The notes below the pieces were generated by a model, which saw only the letters and a program-made list of their open reading frames with translations, ran no database searches and had not been told where the DNA came from. Source: Rosistilla oblonga (lineage in GTDB: Bacteria > Planctomycetota > Planctomycetia > Pirellulales > Pirellulaceae). From it: DNA of 64,000 nt. The position numbers and the translations under genes are program-made. The stretch spans positions 5,153,339-5,217,338 of the forward strand of contig NZ_CP036292.1 in the NCBI RefSeq assembly GCF_007751715.1, written 5' to 3'. Below, in pieces: positions 1-9,175 of the stretch (its first letter is position 1; each line of letters begins with the position of its first letter).

Positions 1-203
1 TCACTGAAACCCTTCAGCCGATTGTGCACTGAATTATCAACACCGTTGGGGCTCGCTAACGCGGAGCATTCGACGGCAGAAGAGATTCGTTACAGGCATC
101 CATCAAGAGCGCAAACTGCGATATCAATTCAGATTGAAGGGCAATTACATCGAGTCGCCATTTGACCTGCCTGTATAGCCATCCGAACCAAAAGTCGCCC
201 CGC
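1..203. other. Stretch without a recognised gene
   Basis: No open frame with family resemblance is seen on either strand before the guanidinium exporter. It is too short to judge whether the far end belongs to a gene cut by the window edge. Confidence 0.4.
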
Positions 204-521
204 TCAGTACGCGGTGAGTTTCAATCCGATAATGGACACCATCAATAGGATGAGAAAAAAGATACGGCCGGCGTTCACGGGCTCGCCCAGAAAGGTCATG
301 CCTAAGACAATTGCGCCGAAAGTGCCGATGCCAACCCAAACGGCGTAGGCTGTCCCAATCGGAAGGGTTCGAGCTGCAAGAGCAAGCAGATACATACTTG
401 CCATGATGCCAGCGATGGTCAGAACGCTAGGAACGAGCTTGGTGAAGCCCTCGGTGTATTTCAGGCCAATCGCCCAGCCCGCTTCCAAGAGACCTGCAAT
501 AACGAGAATAACCCATGGCAT
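204..521 (-). CDS. sugE: Guanidinium exporter, small multidrug resistance family (Gdx/SugE)
   Basis: Inner-membrane SMR protein of 105 residues with four hydrophobic helices, the usual family length. Seen: the conserved membrane glutamate E13 in LLEAGWAIGLKYTEGFT and the SugE-type stretch GTAYAVWVGIG in helix 3, followed by LGMTFLGEP. SugE/Gdx proteins work as antiparallel dimers that exchange guanidinium for protons, unlike EmrE-type drug pumps. The assignment to Gdx rather than a quaternary-ammonium pump is supported by the guanidine-III riboswitch just upstream. The ATG has a good ribosome site (AAAAGGAG, about 6 bases away). Monocistronic as far as can be seen. Confidence 0.93.
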   Translation of the reverse strand: MPWVILVIAGLLEAGWAIGLKYTEGFTKLVPSVLTIAGIMASMYLLALAARTLPIGTAYAVWVGIGTFGAIVLGMTFLGEPVNAGRIFFLILLMVSIIGLKLTAY

Positions 522-540
522 GACAACGCTCCTTTTAGGG

Positions 541-584
541 TGCGCGTCGTCTTATCTTAACCGGGTACGTCGCTCATCGTCCGG
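541..584 (-). ncRNA. Guanidine-III (ykkC-III) riboswitch
   Basis: Reading the minus strand from 584 to 541, the RNA has the ordered guanidine-III elements CCGGACGA, GCGACGTACCCGG, then AAGACGACGCGC. The CCGG pieces can pair, and GCGACGU can pair with ACGACGC to make the second helix of the pseudoknot with one A-A mismatch. The layout matches the ykkC-III class as I remember it from actinobacteria (CCGGACGAGGUGCGCCGU, then ACCCGGUC, then AAGACGGCGC). Its 3' side ends about 9 bases before the ribosome-binding AAGGAG of sugE, so control of translation initiation is likely: guanidine binding would free or stabilise expression of the exporter. Confidence 0.85.
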
Positions 585-881
585 GCCTGAATGGCAATTA
601 CGATAGTAGATTGTTGGACCGACAGGTCCCATTGTCAAGGCAGATGCTCAGGACGTCGGCGCGTCTCGGCTTCCTGGGCTTCACCGCATTTGCGGCGATG
701 TGCCTCTGCCGGCAACAACGTTTTGTTTTAGCGTGCCACCGGACTTACCAAAACTCTTTGGTTGCCGAGGCTAGGCTCAAACCACCGTACAGTTTCCAGA
801 GCAACTTGCGATGTAGGATCTTCTTGCACAAGCGACTCGCGTTCTAGTCGCCCCATCGCAAGCATACCGATAGACTCCCCG
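585..881. other. Intergenic stretch without a recognised gene
   Basis: Leader or promoter region upstream of the riboswitch. A 78-codon plus-strand frame here has no family resemblance and no clear ribosome site, so it is not called. Confidence 0.4.
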
Positions 882-924
882 AAAAAAGAACAGCTCGCCA
901 ACGCGAAGTGCGTTGGCGAGCTGT
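882..924 (-). terminator. Rho-independent terminator of the large ATPase gene
   Basis: A perfect 15-bp stem, ACAGCTCGCCAACGC with its complement around the 5-base loop, lies at 890-924. On the minus strand it is followed by six T residues. It sits 40 bases beyond the stop codon of the ATPase gene. Confidence 0.85.
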
Positions 925-964
925 GACGTTATTCAATTCGAAGCGGCGGAGACCGCGAGAAAAC

Positions 965-3900
965 CTACGCGGCGACCACTTGGTCGCGTTGGCCGGCCCA
1001 GGTGATCCAGTCGGTGACTTCGGCTAGGTCGGGAGCGGGAGCTCCGCGGAGGATGCGTTTTCCTTCGCTGCTGTGAGCGATCGGCGTGACTTCGTCCAAC
1101 AACCATTTCGGATTGCATTGACTCAATTGCTTCGCGCTGGTGATCTCCGCAGCAACCAACAACTGGGCGTCGTGGCCACGTAGCATCGGCGAAGTGCACA
1201 TCAGCTTCGATTGCAATTGCCATTGGCGAACCGTTTCGGCTGTGATCCGGCGGTGGTTCAATTTGTCCGCGACAAACGCGGGATCGGCATCCAACAGATC
1301 GGCAACCGTATAGACACCCGCTTTCTCCAATCGCTTCGCCATCGAAGGCCCGATCGAAGGAGCGTCGACGACATCGCTCTCGTTGCTCAAGTAATACCGC
1401 AGAGTCCGCGACTTGCTATCGCCATCGATCGGCACTGTCGAACGCTCCGATCGCTCGCCGCGACTGGTGCGTGTGACGCGTGTCCGCGTCGACCGTTGGC
1501 TTCGCCCGTTGGACGAACCTTCGCGGTCGCTCGATCCGTTGCTGGATCGGGATGACGAACGGCTGCTCGAACGAGAAGACGAATTGCTGCTTCCCGATCC
1601 GTTTCGCGAACTCGAACGCTTGGTGCTGCGGACGACACGATTGCCTTCGTGGTCGTATTCGTATTCGACTTCCAGATCGGCGATTCCATCGCCATCGTAG
1701 TCGTAGGTCTCGCGGTAGCTGTTCACCGAACCGGTACGCTGACGAACCGATTCGTGGTCGTACGGATTGGGGAACGAAGAGTGATCACTCGACAGTGGAC
1801 GGCTGGTGCTTTCGCCGCTTTGCCCATCTCGCGACGAGGTGCGACGACGGCGAGTGACGCGAGTCGTGCGACCACCGCGCGACTCATCGGATCGTTCACC
1901 GCTGCGGCTGCGAGTCGATGTGCGCGTGGTTCGTGTCGATTGGCGATCGCCATCGCGATGACCTCGCAGAACAGCTCGGCTGGCCGAAGCGATCCAAGTC
2001 GTGATCCGCGACAATTCGTAACTGGTTCCGCTGCGGAGCGTCTCGCGTCCCAAGTCGGTCGCCAGGAAGCGTTCGACTTTGACCAACAGTTCGGTGGGAT
2101 GCAGTTGAGCCAATTCCTTAGGCGTCGTGACGCCACAGCCGACGAGGATTCGTGCATCGAAGGGACGCAAGCCGGGAACGCGGCAGACCAGATCGGATTC
2201 GATCTGCCAGCGGCGGATCGTGCGATCACTGACGCCCGCCAATCCAATTCGCGAAGCGATGTTGGCGGCGTTGCTGGTCAACAGATCCCCCACCGATTCG
2301 ACACCGATGCCACGCAAGCGGGCTGCGGCGACCGAATCGACCGACGGAGCCAAGTCGATGTGACTTTCCGGGGTCAAAAAGTGGCGACCGATCAGCGTTT
2401 CGCCGTCGATCGTTGTTCCGGTTCGCGATTCCTTGCGATGGTTCGGTTCGTATAAACCACGCATCGTGCGGCGTCGCGGATAGTTGTTCGCAGGACTCCA
2501 GCTGCGGCCGGGAGTGTGCGACGGATTGTCGTACAAACCGTTCGATTCCCGCCAAGCCATATCAAGGAAGCGGTTGACGTCGTACAGATCGCTGCCGGCC
2601 GCTCCGTTGTTCAAGTTGTTACGGGCAGGCAGTGCATCGGTCCATGCACCCTGTTCCGAGAGGTCGTCGACCAACGCTTGCGAACGTGTAAGCACAAGCA
2701 CTTGGTTGCCGCCGGCGGCAAATTCAACCAACGTGCGAGCGACGCTACGGTGATCGTGATGATGCACGACGGGATCGTCGATGATCAACGGCATCCCAGT
2801 CCGATTTTCGTTCATCAGGCAACAAACCGCCATCCGCACGGCAAGCGCTGCGGTTCGGCGATCGTCCGACGAGATATCCGATTCGCGGCGACCATCGACA
2901 CGAACTTGATCGGGGCCGACCAATTCGATCGTCCGCAATCGGCCCGCTGTCAAACGCGTCAACCAATGGTTTGCACAAGCGATCAACGGCGATTGCGTGG
3001 CATGACCGGCGGCTTCCATACGTCGCAGTTCGTCATCCAAACGGGCTCGTTCGCGACGCAATCCGTCCAACGAATCGAGCCATTCCAAACGACGTCGCAC
3101 GTCGGCCAATTCATTTCGCAAGTGAGCCATGCGATCGGAATCGACAAACGGCCGTCGTTCGATCGGTTGGGACAACATGTCGCGTTGCAGGTTGTCGATG
3201 TCGCGAACAACTGTCGCCAATTGGTCGTCGGCGCGTTGCAGTTCGCTTCGCAATCCGGTCAATTCATCTTGCAACCGTTGGCGGCGGGCGGATGCGGCAT
3301 CGCTCGATCCGACGCTTGGCGGGCAATGTTCGCTGACCAACCAATCGCGCAGATGAGGCGTATCGGTGTACGGATTCCAGTCGCCGTAAGCCGACGACAA
3401 CTGATCCATTGGGATGCCATGTTCGCGAGATGCCAGTCGCATCAAGTCGCTGCGATCGGCGATCAAACGCTCGATCGCCGACATCAGTTCCTGTTCGCAG
3501 CGGCGCAGTTGCGCCAGTTCGTCATCGAACCGTGCGTGTGGTTGGTGCGCATCGCGGCGTCCCAATCCTTCGCGAATCGTATGCAATTCGTCACGCATCG
3601 CGTGCAGGTTGCGAGCCTGCGTCGAAGCGTCGTTGCCGTAGCGGTAGTAGCCGTCGGTATAACAACCGGCCAATGCATCGAGTTGGCGTTGAGCGTGATC
3701 GATGCGTCCTTCCAGACTGCTCAGATACTCATAAGGGTCGCTCGCCGCATCGGCACCGCTGCGATAAGCAGGCCGCGTGGCCGCGTCGCTGTAGTACGGT
3801 TTGTCGCTAGAATCCTGCAATCGCTCGCGCAGCGACCGGACCTCTTGCATCGTGCGACGCCAGCGAACCAATTGCGCGTCGAGTTCTTCCAACTGCAGAC

Positions 3901-4711
3901 GATAGTCTTCGGCGATCGTCCAGCGTTGTGGTTCGTGTTGCGGCACGTGAGACAACCGATCCATTTCGTCTTGGATGTCGGTGATCGATTCACGCAGTTC
4001 GTCTTGGAAATGGCGCAGACGAGTCGCTTCCAGTTGAGCGGCTCGCAGACGCTGTTCGGCGTGGCTGCGGTCGGGGCGATCGAGCGACTTTTCGCTGACG
4101 ACGCTTCCGCGTTCGAGCGTTTCCAGTTCCGTGGTCAAACGGCGGCGACGCATCTCCAGCTCATCGCGATTTTCGGTGCCGCGATAATCGCGTCCGATCT
4201 GAGCGTCGATGTCGACCAATCGCAACTTGATGCGTTCGATCTCTTCGGATGGACGATTGACCGCGCAAGCCAGCTCAAAGCCGACCGAAGCCGCAGCTTC
4301 GAAGACGCGAGCGATCGATGTCTCGTTGGTGTCGGGAGCGACAACCATATCGACAAGCGCCGGTGGAATCGCATCGGGACGCCGCGAGTGGTAGCCGTAA
4401 TGTCGGTAGCGTTCGTCGGCGTAAGCTGCATCGCGAGGCGAGAAATCGATCAGCAAACGGCCGTCATGGGTGCCGTCGGATTCGCGTTGGCAATGATACA
4501 GCCCGCGATGGTCGGCCCAGGTGACGCGGCCAACGGTTGCACCGTGGCGGTCGTATTGGTTGCCCAGCATCACGCCGCGGATGAAATCGACGATCGCAGT
4601 CTTGCCCGAGCCCTCGGGGCCCCAGATCGCGTTGATTCCGTTTGAAAATGGCCCGATATTTTTCTTACCGAATGGGCCGTAGACGTCGATGTCTAAGCGT
4701 TCCAACAACAT
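965..4711 (-). CDS. SMC/YhaN-like coiled-coil ATPase with two DUF4332 (HhH) modules
   Basis: 1248 residues from the ATG at 4711, chosen because AAGGAGGAG lies 8-10 bases before it; the frame is open ten codons further. N-terminal AAA domain starts LERLDIDVYGPFGKK with Walker A GPEGSGKTA near residues 31-39, then long Arg/Glu/Leu-rich coiled coil (about 170-570), then the C-terminal ATPase half with Walker B MPLIIDDP near 645 and a D-loop/switch region VLVLTRSQ. The signature position reads ISSDDRRTAALAVRMA instead of the usual LSGG form. Residues about 790-900 and 1110-1248 are two DUF4332-type helix-hairpin-helix modules (IGPSMAKRLEKAGVYTVADL in the second). They are joined by about 200 residues rich in Arg and Ser, including an acidic DYDGDGIADLE calcium-loop-like motif. 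A DNA-binding or DNA-end-processing role is inferred. No nuclease partner (SbcD/YhaO-like) is adjacent. Confidence 0.8.
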   Translation of the reverse strand: MLLERLDIDVYGPFGKKNIGPFSNGINAIWGPEGSGKTAIVDFIRGVMLGNQYDRHGATVGRVTWADHRGLYHCQRESDGTHDGRLLIDFSPRDAAYADERYRHYGYHSRRPDAIPPALVDMVVAPDTNETSIARVFEAAASVGFELACAVNRPSEEIERIKLRLVDIDAQIGRDYRGTENRDELEMRRRRLTTELETLERGSVVSEKSLDRPDRSHAEQRLRAAQLEATRLRHFQDELRESITDIQDEMDRLSHVPQHEPQRWTIAEDYRLQLEELDAQLVRWRRTMQEVRSLRERLQDSSDKPYYSDAATRPAYRSGADAASDPYEYLSSLEGRIDHAQRQLDALAGCYTDGYYRYGNDASTQARNLHAMRDELHTIREGLGRRDAHQPHARFDDELAQLRRCEQELMSAIERLIADRSDLMRLASREHGIPMDQLSSAYGDWNPYTDTPHLRDWLVSEHCPPSVGSSDAASARRQRLQDELTGLRSELQRADDQLATVVRDIDNLQRDMLSQPIERRPFVDSDRMAHLRNELADVRRRLEWLDSLDGLRRERARLDDELRRMEAAGHATQSPLIACANHWLTRLTAGRLRTIELVGPDQVRVDGRRESDISSDDRRTAALAVRMAVCCLMNENRTGMPLIIDDPVVHHHDHRSVARTLVEFAAGGNQVLVLTRSQALVDDLSEQGAWTDALPARNNLNNGAAGSDLYDVNRFLDMAWRESNGLYDNPSHTPGRSWSPANNYPRRRTMRGLYEPNHRKESRTGTTIDGETLIGRHFLTPESHIDLAPSVDSVAAARLRGIGVESVGDLLTSNAANIASRIGLAGVSDRTIRRWQIESDLVCRVPGLRPFDARILVGCGVTTPKELAQLHPTELLVKVERFLATDLGRETLRSGTSYELSRITTWIASASRAVLRGHRDGDRQSTRTTRTSTRSRSGERSDESRGGRTTRVTRRRRTSSRDGQSGESTSRPLSSDHSSFPNPYDHESVRQRTGSVNSYRETYDYDGDGIADLEVEYEYDHEGNRVVRSTKRSSSRNGSGSSNSSSRSSSRSSSRSSNGSSDREGSSNGRSQRSTRTRVTRTSRGERSERSTVPIDGDSKSRTLRYYLSNESDVVDAPSIGPSMAKRLEKAGVYTVADLLDADPAFVADKLNHRRITAETVRQWQLQSKLMCTSPMLRGHDAQLLVAAEITSAKQLSQCNPKWLLDEVTPIAHSSEGKRILRGAPAPDLAEVTDWITWAGQRDQVVAA

Positions 4712-5051
4712 GGGTCTGGCTCCTCCTTGGCCACAATACAAACCGATTCCATCGATTTACGGGAACGATCAGAATAACGAGCGGTCGACAAGGGACAAAG
4801 AGCGGTTTGCCACAAAATCGACTTTCCCACCAGAATTGACTCAAGTTTCGCCCTGCCAATGCAGGGGAAATCGAAGAATCCGAATGCTATCAATCCGAAT
4901 AGCCGTTACCGGGGGCCCCTGGAAGACGACTCGTGAGCCACGAATAGGATTGCGACCTCATTTACGCTGAATCGCCATTGGACAGACCTTGCGCGATCGC
5001 TAAGCTTTAACGTTGTTCGTTTTTTGTTCGACTTGTTGAAGGAATGTTATT
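4712..5051. other. Divergent intergenic region between the ATPase and the TIM-barrel gene
   Basis: 340 bases that must hold promoters for both flanking genes. A possible sigma-70-type promoter for the rightward gene is TTGGAC at 4978-4983, 17 bases, TAAGCT at 5001-5006, which is a weak match. No RNA gene or repeat seen. Confidence 0.35.
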
Positions 5052-5801
5052 GTGTTTGTGGCCGTCTCTTTGGAAAGCATGCCCGATTTGTCAATTGAAG
5101 ACGCGGTGGAGATCGCGGACGATTTGGAATTTGCGGCCGTTGAAATCGACCTGCATGAGGATGGAGGCCACGTTCGTCCCAGCGAAGTCCTAACCAACCC
5201 CGATACCGCCTACCATCGCGTGCGTCTGTCGCATCGCTTGGATATCGCCAGCTTCAGCGTCCGCCTGCTCTCCACCGGCGATGAGCATTACGAGCAGTTT
5301 GCCGAGCTGTGCAAGTTCGCCAAGCTCTGCAAAGTCGTCACGCTGACGGTTCCATCCGCCGAACTCGGAACACCGTTTAACGAAGAGGTCGAACACCTGC
5401 AACGGTTGGTCGACATCGCCGAAACCGAAGGCTGCCGCGTCGCCGTGCGAACGCAGATCGGCCGATTGAGCGAAGATCCCGACACGTTGATGGTGCTGTG
5501 CGATAACGTTCACGGCCTGGGAATCACGCTCGACCCAAGCGTCTTCATGTGCGGTCCGTGCAGTAACAAGAGCCTCGACCGGATCATGAAGTACGTCTTC
5601 CACGTCCACCTGCGAGATTCGAAGCCCGATGCGTTTCAAGTCAGCGTCGGCCAGGGCGACCTCGATTACGCCAAGCTGATCGGCCAACTCTCGCACGAAA
5701 AATACGACCGCGCGTTCAGCATCCACATGTCCCCGATCGATGGCCTGGACCACCGCGTGGAACTGCGAAAGCTGCGCCGCTTGACCGAATCGCTGCTGTA
5801 A
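5052..5801 (+). CDS. Sugar phosphate isomerase/epimerase-like TIM-barrel protein
   Basis: 249 residues, cytoplasmic, no signal peptide. The pattern of strands with AVEIDLH, GCRVAVRTQIGR, LGITLDPS and VFHVHLRDS is that of the xylose-isomerase-like TIM-barrel fold (AP endonuclease 2 superfamily), whose members use metal-ligating His, Glu and Asp residues to isomerise or epimerise sugars. Here the usual first metal Glu at the end of strand 5 appears as R/T in VAVRTQIGR, so activity cannot be assumed. The start is a GTG at 5052 with AAGGA 10 bases upstream. Stands alone, with the next gene convergent. Substrate unknown. Confidence 0.75.
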   Translation: MFVAVSLESMPDLSIEDAVEIADDLEFAAVEIDLHEDGGHVRPSEVLTNPDTAYHRVRLSHRLDIASFSVRLLSTGDEHYEQFAELCKFAKLCKVVTLTVPSAELGTPFNEEVEHLQRLVDIAETEGCRVAVRTQIGRLSEDPDTLMVLCDNVHGLGITLDPSVFMCGPCSNKSLDRIMKYVFHVHLRDSKPDAFQVSVGQGDLDYAKLIGQLSHEKYDRAFSIHMSPIDGLDHRVELRKLRRLTESLL

Positions 5802-5843
5802 TCGTTTCAGTCCTGCGACACTCGATCGAGCACCGGCCGCGAA

Positions 5844-6779
5844 TCACTCAGCGGCCGACGAAGGTTCCTGAGGATCGGCAACCGAATCGATAAGTTCCCC
5901 CACGGCTGCATAAAACTCGGCCGTGGGAGAATCGAGATGCCCAAAGTTCTCCAGCTCCAGAAATTGCTTGTTCTGCGAGGGGCAAGCGTCGAACAACTGC
6001 TTGCCCGAGGTGAACGGTACGATCTCATCGACCGGCCCGTGGATCTGCAACAACGGGCCGCGATAGTTCTGGATCCTGTCGACCGATGGGTAGCGGTTTC
6101 GCATCAGCCAACGGATCGGCGCCCAAGGGTAGATCGACTGCGCCAGTTCGACGATCGAATGGAAGGTGCGATCGAGGATCAACGCCTTCGCACCTAGCTC
6201 CGACGCCAAGTGGACGGCGATACCGCCGCCTAGACTCAGCCCCCAAACGATGACTTCGTCGTCGGCAATCTCTGCCCGCTGGGCCAGCCACCGCTGCGCC
6301 GCCTCGCCATCCTGCAAAACTCCAGTCTCCGTCGGCTCCCCTTCGCTGCGACCGTAGCCGCGATAATCGAACACGAAGATCGAAATCTGGTAGAGATCGC
6401 GGAGCTCGGAAATCCAGTCCCCCAGATCGGCCACCTGTTGAGCATTACCGTGGCAAAACAGAAGCTGAGCCCTCGGCTGTGGATGCTCAAAATACCAACC
6501 GTGCAAAGCGGTTCCATCGGTCGACGTAAAGTTCACGTCTTCGAATTGCAGGTCGGGACGATTCCAATTGGCCGCCGCGACGGAGGGAGCGGGGTAGACC
6601 AACGAGGTTTCCAGCCAGGTCAACATCAGCAGCATCGCCAGGTAGAGTCCCACGACGACCGCAAGTGACATCCGGACACAGCGACGTGCCAGATTCCAAT
6701 ACGGCCGCCGGGCGGGAGCGGTTTCGTGTTGCGATTCGGATTCAAGTTGCGACGGGTTTACGATTTCTTCAGTTGGCAT
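5844..6779 (-). CDS. Membrane-anchored alpha/beta hydrolase (BEM46/ABHD13-like)
   Basis: About 311 residues from the ATG at 6779 (an in-frame ATG at 6809 gives 321); neither has a strong ribosome site. One N-terminal transmembrane helix (MSLAVVVGLYLAMLLMLTW) is followed by an alpha/beta hydrolase domain: oxyanion strand LLFCHGNAQ, FDYRGYGRSEG, nucleophile elbow GLSLGG, acid in HGPVDEIVP and catalytic His in FGHLDSP. These features place it with BEM46/ABHD13-type serine hydrolases. Substrate unknown. It overlaps the end of mtnA, so the two are probably cotranscribed, although no functional link is obvious. Confidence 0.82.
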   Translation of the reverse strand: MPTEEIVNPSQLESESQHETAPARRPYWNLARRCVRMSLAVVVGLYLAMLLMLTWLETSLVYPAPSVAAANWNRPDLQFEDVNFTSTDGTALHGWYFEHPQPRAQLLFCHGNAQQVADLGDWISELRDLYQISIFVFDYRGYGRSEGEPTETGVLQDGEAAQRWLAQRAEIADDEVIVWGLSLGGGIAVHLASELGAKALILDRTFHSIVELAQSIYPWAPIRWLMRNRYPSVDRIQNYRGPLLQIHGPVDEIVPFTSGKQLFDACPSQNKQFLELENFGHLDSPTAEFYAAVGELIDSVADPQEPSSAAE

Positions 6780-7836
6780 CTTGCACCACTCGGCGAACGT
6801 TTGCTTCATCGACCGGATCGATCACGCCGCGATCGGTGATGATCGCGGTGATCAGTTCCGCCGGCGCGACATCAAACGCCGGATTGTAGACCTCGACGCC
6901 TTCGGGCACCGTTCGTTTGCCAAACGCTTCGGCGATCTCGTAAGCGGCACGTTGTTCGATCGGAATCAAATCGCCGCTAGCCAGCGAGAGATCAAATGTG
7001 CTGCACGGTGCGGCAACGTAAAACGGAATGTTGTGATGTTTGGCGAGAACGGACAGTCCATAGGTCCCGATCTTGTTGCACGCATCGCCATTGGCAGCGA
7101 TCCGATCGGCACCGACGATCACCGCGTCGACACGGCCTTCCTTCATCACACAAGCTGCCATCGAATCGCAGATCACCGTCACCGGAACGCCATGCTGCTG
7201 CAGCTCCCACGCCGTCAAACGCGCTCCCTGCAACAGAGGCCGGGTTTCATCGGCGAAGACGTGTAGCGTCTGCCCCGAATCGTGAGCGGAATAGATCACC
7301 GCCAAGGCCGTGCCGTATTCAGCGGTCGCAAGCGCACCGGCGTTGCAATGCGTTAGCACATTTTTTGCCGCAGCGATCAACGGAGCACCGTGCCGGCCGA
7401 TCGCGTGACAAGTCTCGCGATCCTGTTGATGAATCGCGCGGGCTTCGGCCAACAGAGCTTCCAAGAACGCATCGGTCTTCCCGAAGCCGTCGCGGTCGAT
7501 CACTTTCCGCATCCGGTCCAAGGCCCAGAATAAATTGACAGCTGTCGGCCGGCTGGTCGCCAAATAATCGGCCGCAGCGTGAGCCTGCTGCTTCGCTTGA
7601 TCGACGCTCTGCCGCGTCGTTTCCGCAGCCCCAATGCAAACGCCATACGCCGCAGCGACTCCGATCGCGGGTGCTCCACGGACCGACAACCGCTTGATCG
7701 CCGTCCAAACCTGTTCGACCGACCGACAATCGATTTCGACAAGCTCGGTCGGCAAACGCGTTTGGTCGATCAAACGCAGATAGCCGCTGGTCTCCTGCTG
7801 CCAGGAAAGGGGTTCGATCTTGGCGGGGGTGCTCAT
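6769..7836 (-). CDS. mtnA: S-methyl-5-thioribose-1-phosphate isomerase
   Basis: Converts 5-methylthioribose-1-phosphate to methylthioribulose-1-phosphate in the methionine salvage pathway. 355 residues from the ATG at 7836, which matches the usual family length; the open frame runs 45 codons further upstream but that part does not resemble the family. Seen: RLSVRGAPAIGVAAAYG near the N-terminus, the long GTALAVIYSAH segment, GADRIAANGDACNKIGT and FYVAAPCSTFD, all characteristic of the MtnA/eIF2B-alpha fold with catalytic Cys and Asp. The gene overlaps the hydrolase gene downstream. No other methionine-salvage gene is in the window. Confidence 0.95.
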   Translation of the reverse strand: MSTPAKIEPLSWQQETSGYLRLIDQTRLPTELVEIDCRSVEQVWTAIKRLSVRGAPAIGVAAAYGVCIGAAETTRQSVDQAKQQAHAAADYLATSRPTAVNLFWALDRMRKVIDRDGFGKTDAFLEALLAEARAIHQQDRETCHAIGRHGAPLIAAAKNVLTHCNAGALATAEYGTALAVIYSAHDSGQTLHVFADETRPLLQGARLTAWELQQHGVPVTVICDSMAACVMKEGRVDAVIVGADRIAANGDACNKIGTYGLSVLAKHHNIPFYVAAPCSTFDLSLASGDLIPIEQRAAYEIAEAFGKRTVPEGVEVYNPAFDVAPAELITAIITDRGVIDPVDEANVRRVVQDAN

Positions 7837-8004
7837 CGTGCTGGTCTTCGAATTTCGAGTGACAAGAGGGGACGACCTGCCGAAACGTTTTATGCTCCGA
7901 CTATTCCGAAAGGCTTCGCAATTGCAAAGCCTTCCCTGGCGCGGTCTTCGATCGTGGCATGATCGCCGCATTGGGGCCGCGATTCAAGCCTGCCCCCCGT
8001 CGTT

Positions 8005-9081
8005 TTACTTCTGATAGATCGGCAGGTAATGGTACTTCACCGACAGCGTCAGCATCGCCAGCGATGTCGAATAGACGTGGCCGATCCGCTTCTCATCGCC
8101 CCCTTCAGCCAACCACGATCCGTCTCCCTGCTGTCGTGGCAACAAGACTTTGGCCACCTGCTGCTCCGCCTCTTTCGCATGCTCGCCGCCGCGTTGATAC
8201 ATCCCTTGAGCGTAATAGTAGGTGCCGTAATGGAAGAAGCGGTCGTTGTGTTTGGGCGGATGCTGCATCAACCATTCGGAAGCTCCCGCGACCAGTGGCG
8301 AATCGTATTGACCGCAGACCTGCATCGCCAACAATCCGGCGGCGGTCATCGTGAAGCTGGCGTGGCGTTGTCCGGGAGTGTAGCTGAAGCCCGCCGGCTT
8401 CTGATCGTCGGGCAGGCCATTGCGATCCAGCTTGGCCGTATACGATCGCTTCAGATAGTCGACAGCATCGTCGATCGCGCTACCCGGGACCTTCAAGCCG
8501 TCGTTCTTCGCCGATCGCAGGGCCATCAATTGCCAAACCGAAACCGAAAGATCGGCATCGCTGGAGGTCGGGGTGTAGCGCCATCCGCCTTGATTCTCTT
8601 GGCTCTTCTGATGCCTCTGCGACTTCAAAATCAGATCGATCGCCGCCTGACAGCGGTCGTGAATCAATTGGTCTTGCGCCGGGTCGGTTCCCATCCCCAG
8701 CATCTCGGTCAGCATCAGCGTCGTGATCCCGTGACCATACATCCGCGATCCATCGTGCCGCCCGTAGTAGCCTTCATCGTCTTGGCGACCGTCAGCAAGA
8801 ACGTAAGCCAGCCCCTTGGCTGCCGCTTCGCCAGCAGGAGTTGGATCGCCAGGCAGATGCCCGACCGAAGCCAACGCCATGATCGCCAAAGATGTCATCG
8901 TGGTGTCGTGGCTGCGATCGACGATCGCTCCATCGGCTCGCTGCTTGCCGACTAGAAACAGAACCGCCTTGTCGACAGCGCGGTCGATTTCGTCTCGCTC
9001 AAAACGGGACTCTTCCGCCAGCGATGGAGTTGCGATTGCAAACAGCAACGCCAACAGGGCAAGTGACGATCGACAACACAT
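8005..9081 (-). CDS. Secreted prenyltransferase/squalene-oxidase repeat protein
   Basis: 358 residues from the ATG at 9081. An in-frame TTG at 9126 would add 15 residues, but the ATG start gives a compact signal peptide ([22 protein letters not shown]). The mature part has repeated alpha/alpha-barrel blocks of the squalene-cyclase/prenyltransferase type: [77 protein letters not shown]. It lacks the DXDD motif of class II terpene cyclases, so a binding or structural role is more likely than cyclisation. Such exported proteins are common in planctomycetes and their function is not known to me. Confidence 0.72.
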   Translation of the reverse strand: MCCRSSLALLALLFAIATPSLAEESRFERDEIDRAVDKAVLFLVGKQRADGAIVDRSHDTTMTSLAIMALASVGHLPGDPTPAGEAAAKGLAYVLADGRQDDEGYYGRHDGSRMYGHGITTLMLTEMLGMGTDPAQDQLIHDRCQAAIDLILKSQRHQKSQENQGGWRYTPTSSDADLSVSVWQLMALRSAKNDGLKVPGSAIDDAVDYLKRSYTAKLDRNGLPDDQKPAGFSYTPGQRHASFTMTAAGLLAMQVCGQYDSPLVAGASEWLMQHPPKHNDRFFHYGTYYYAQGMYQRGGEHAKEAEQQVAKVLLPRQQGDGSWLAEGGDEKRIGHVYSTSLAMLTLSVKYHYLPIYQK

Positions 9082-9175
9082 GCAACGGAACCGAGTTGTG
9101 AGGAAGTGAACGGAAGACCGGACCAATCATCCGCAACCGATTCGCGTTTTGACTTCGTTTCCGCCGGACGATTGA

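Noticed and set aside
2516-4645. 709-codon plus-strand open frame
   Set aside because: It is antisense to the SMC-like gene and mirrors its codons; no family resemblance and low-complexity Arg/Gln composition.
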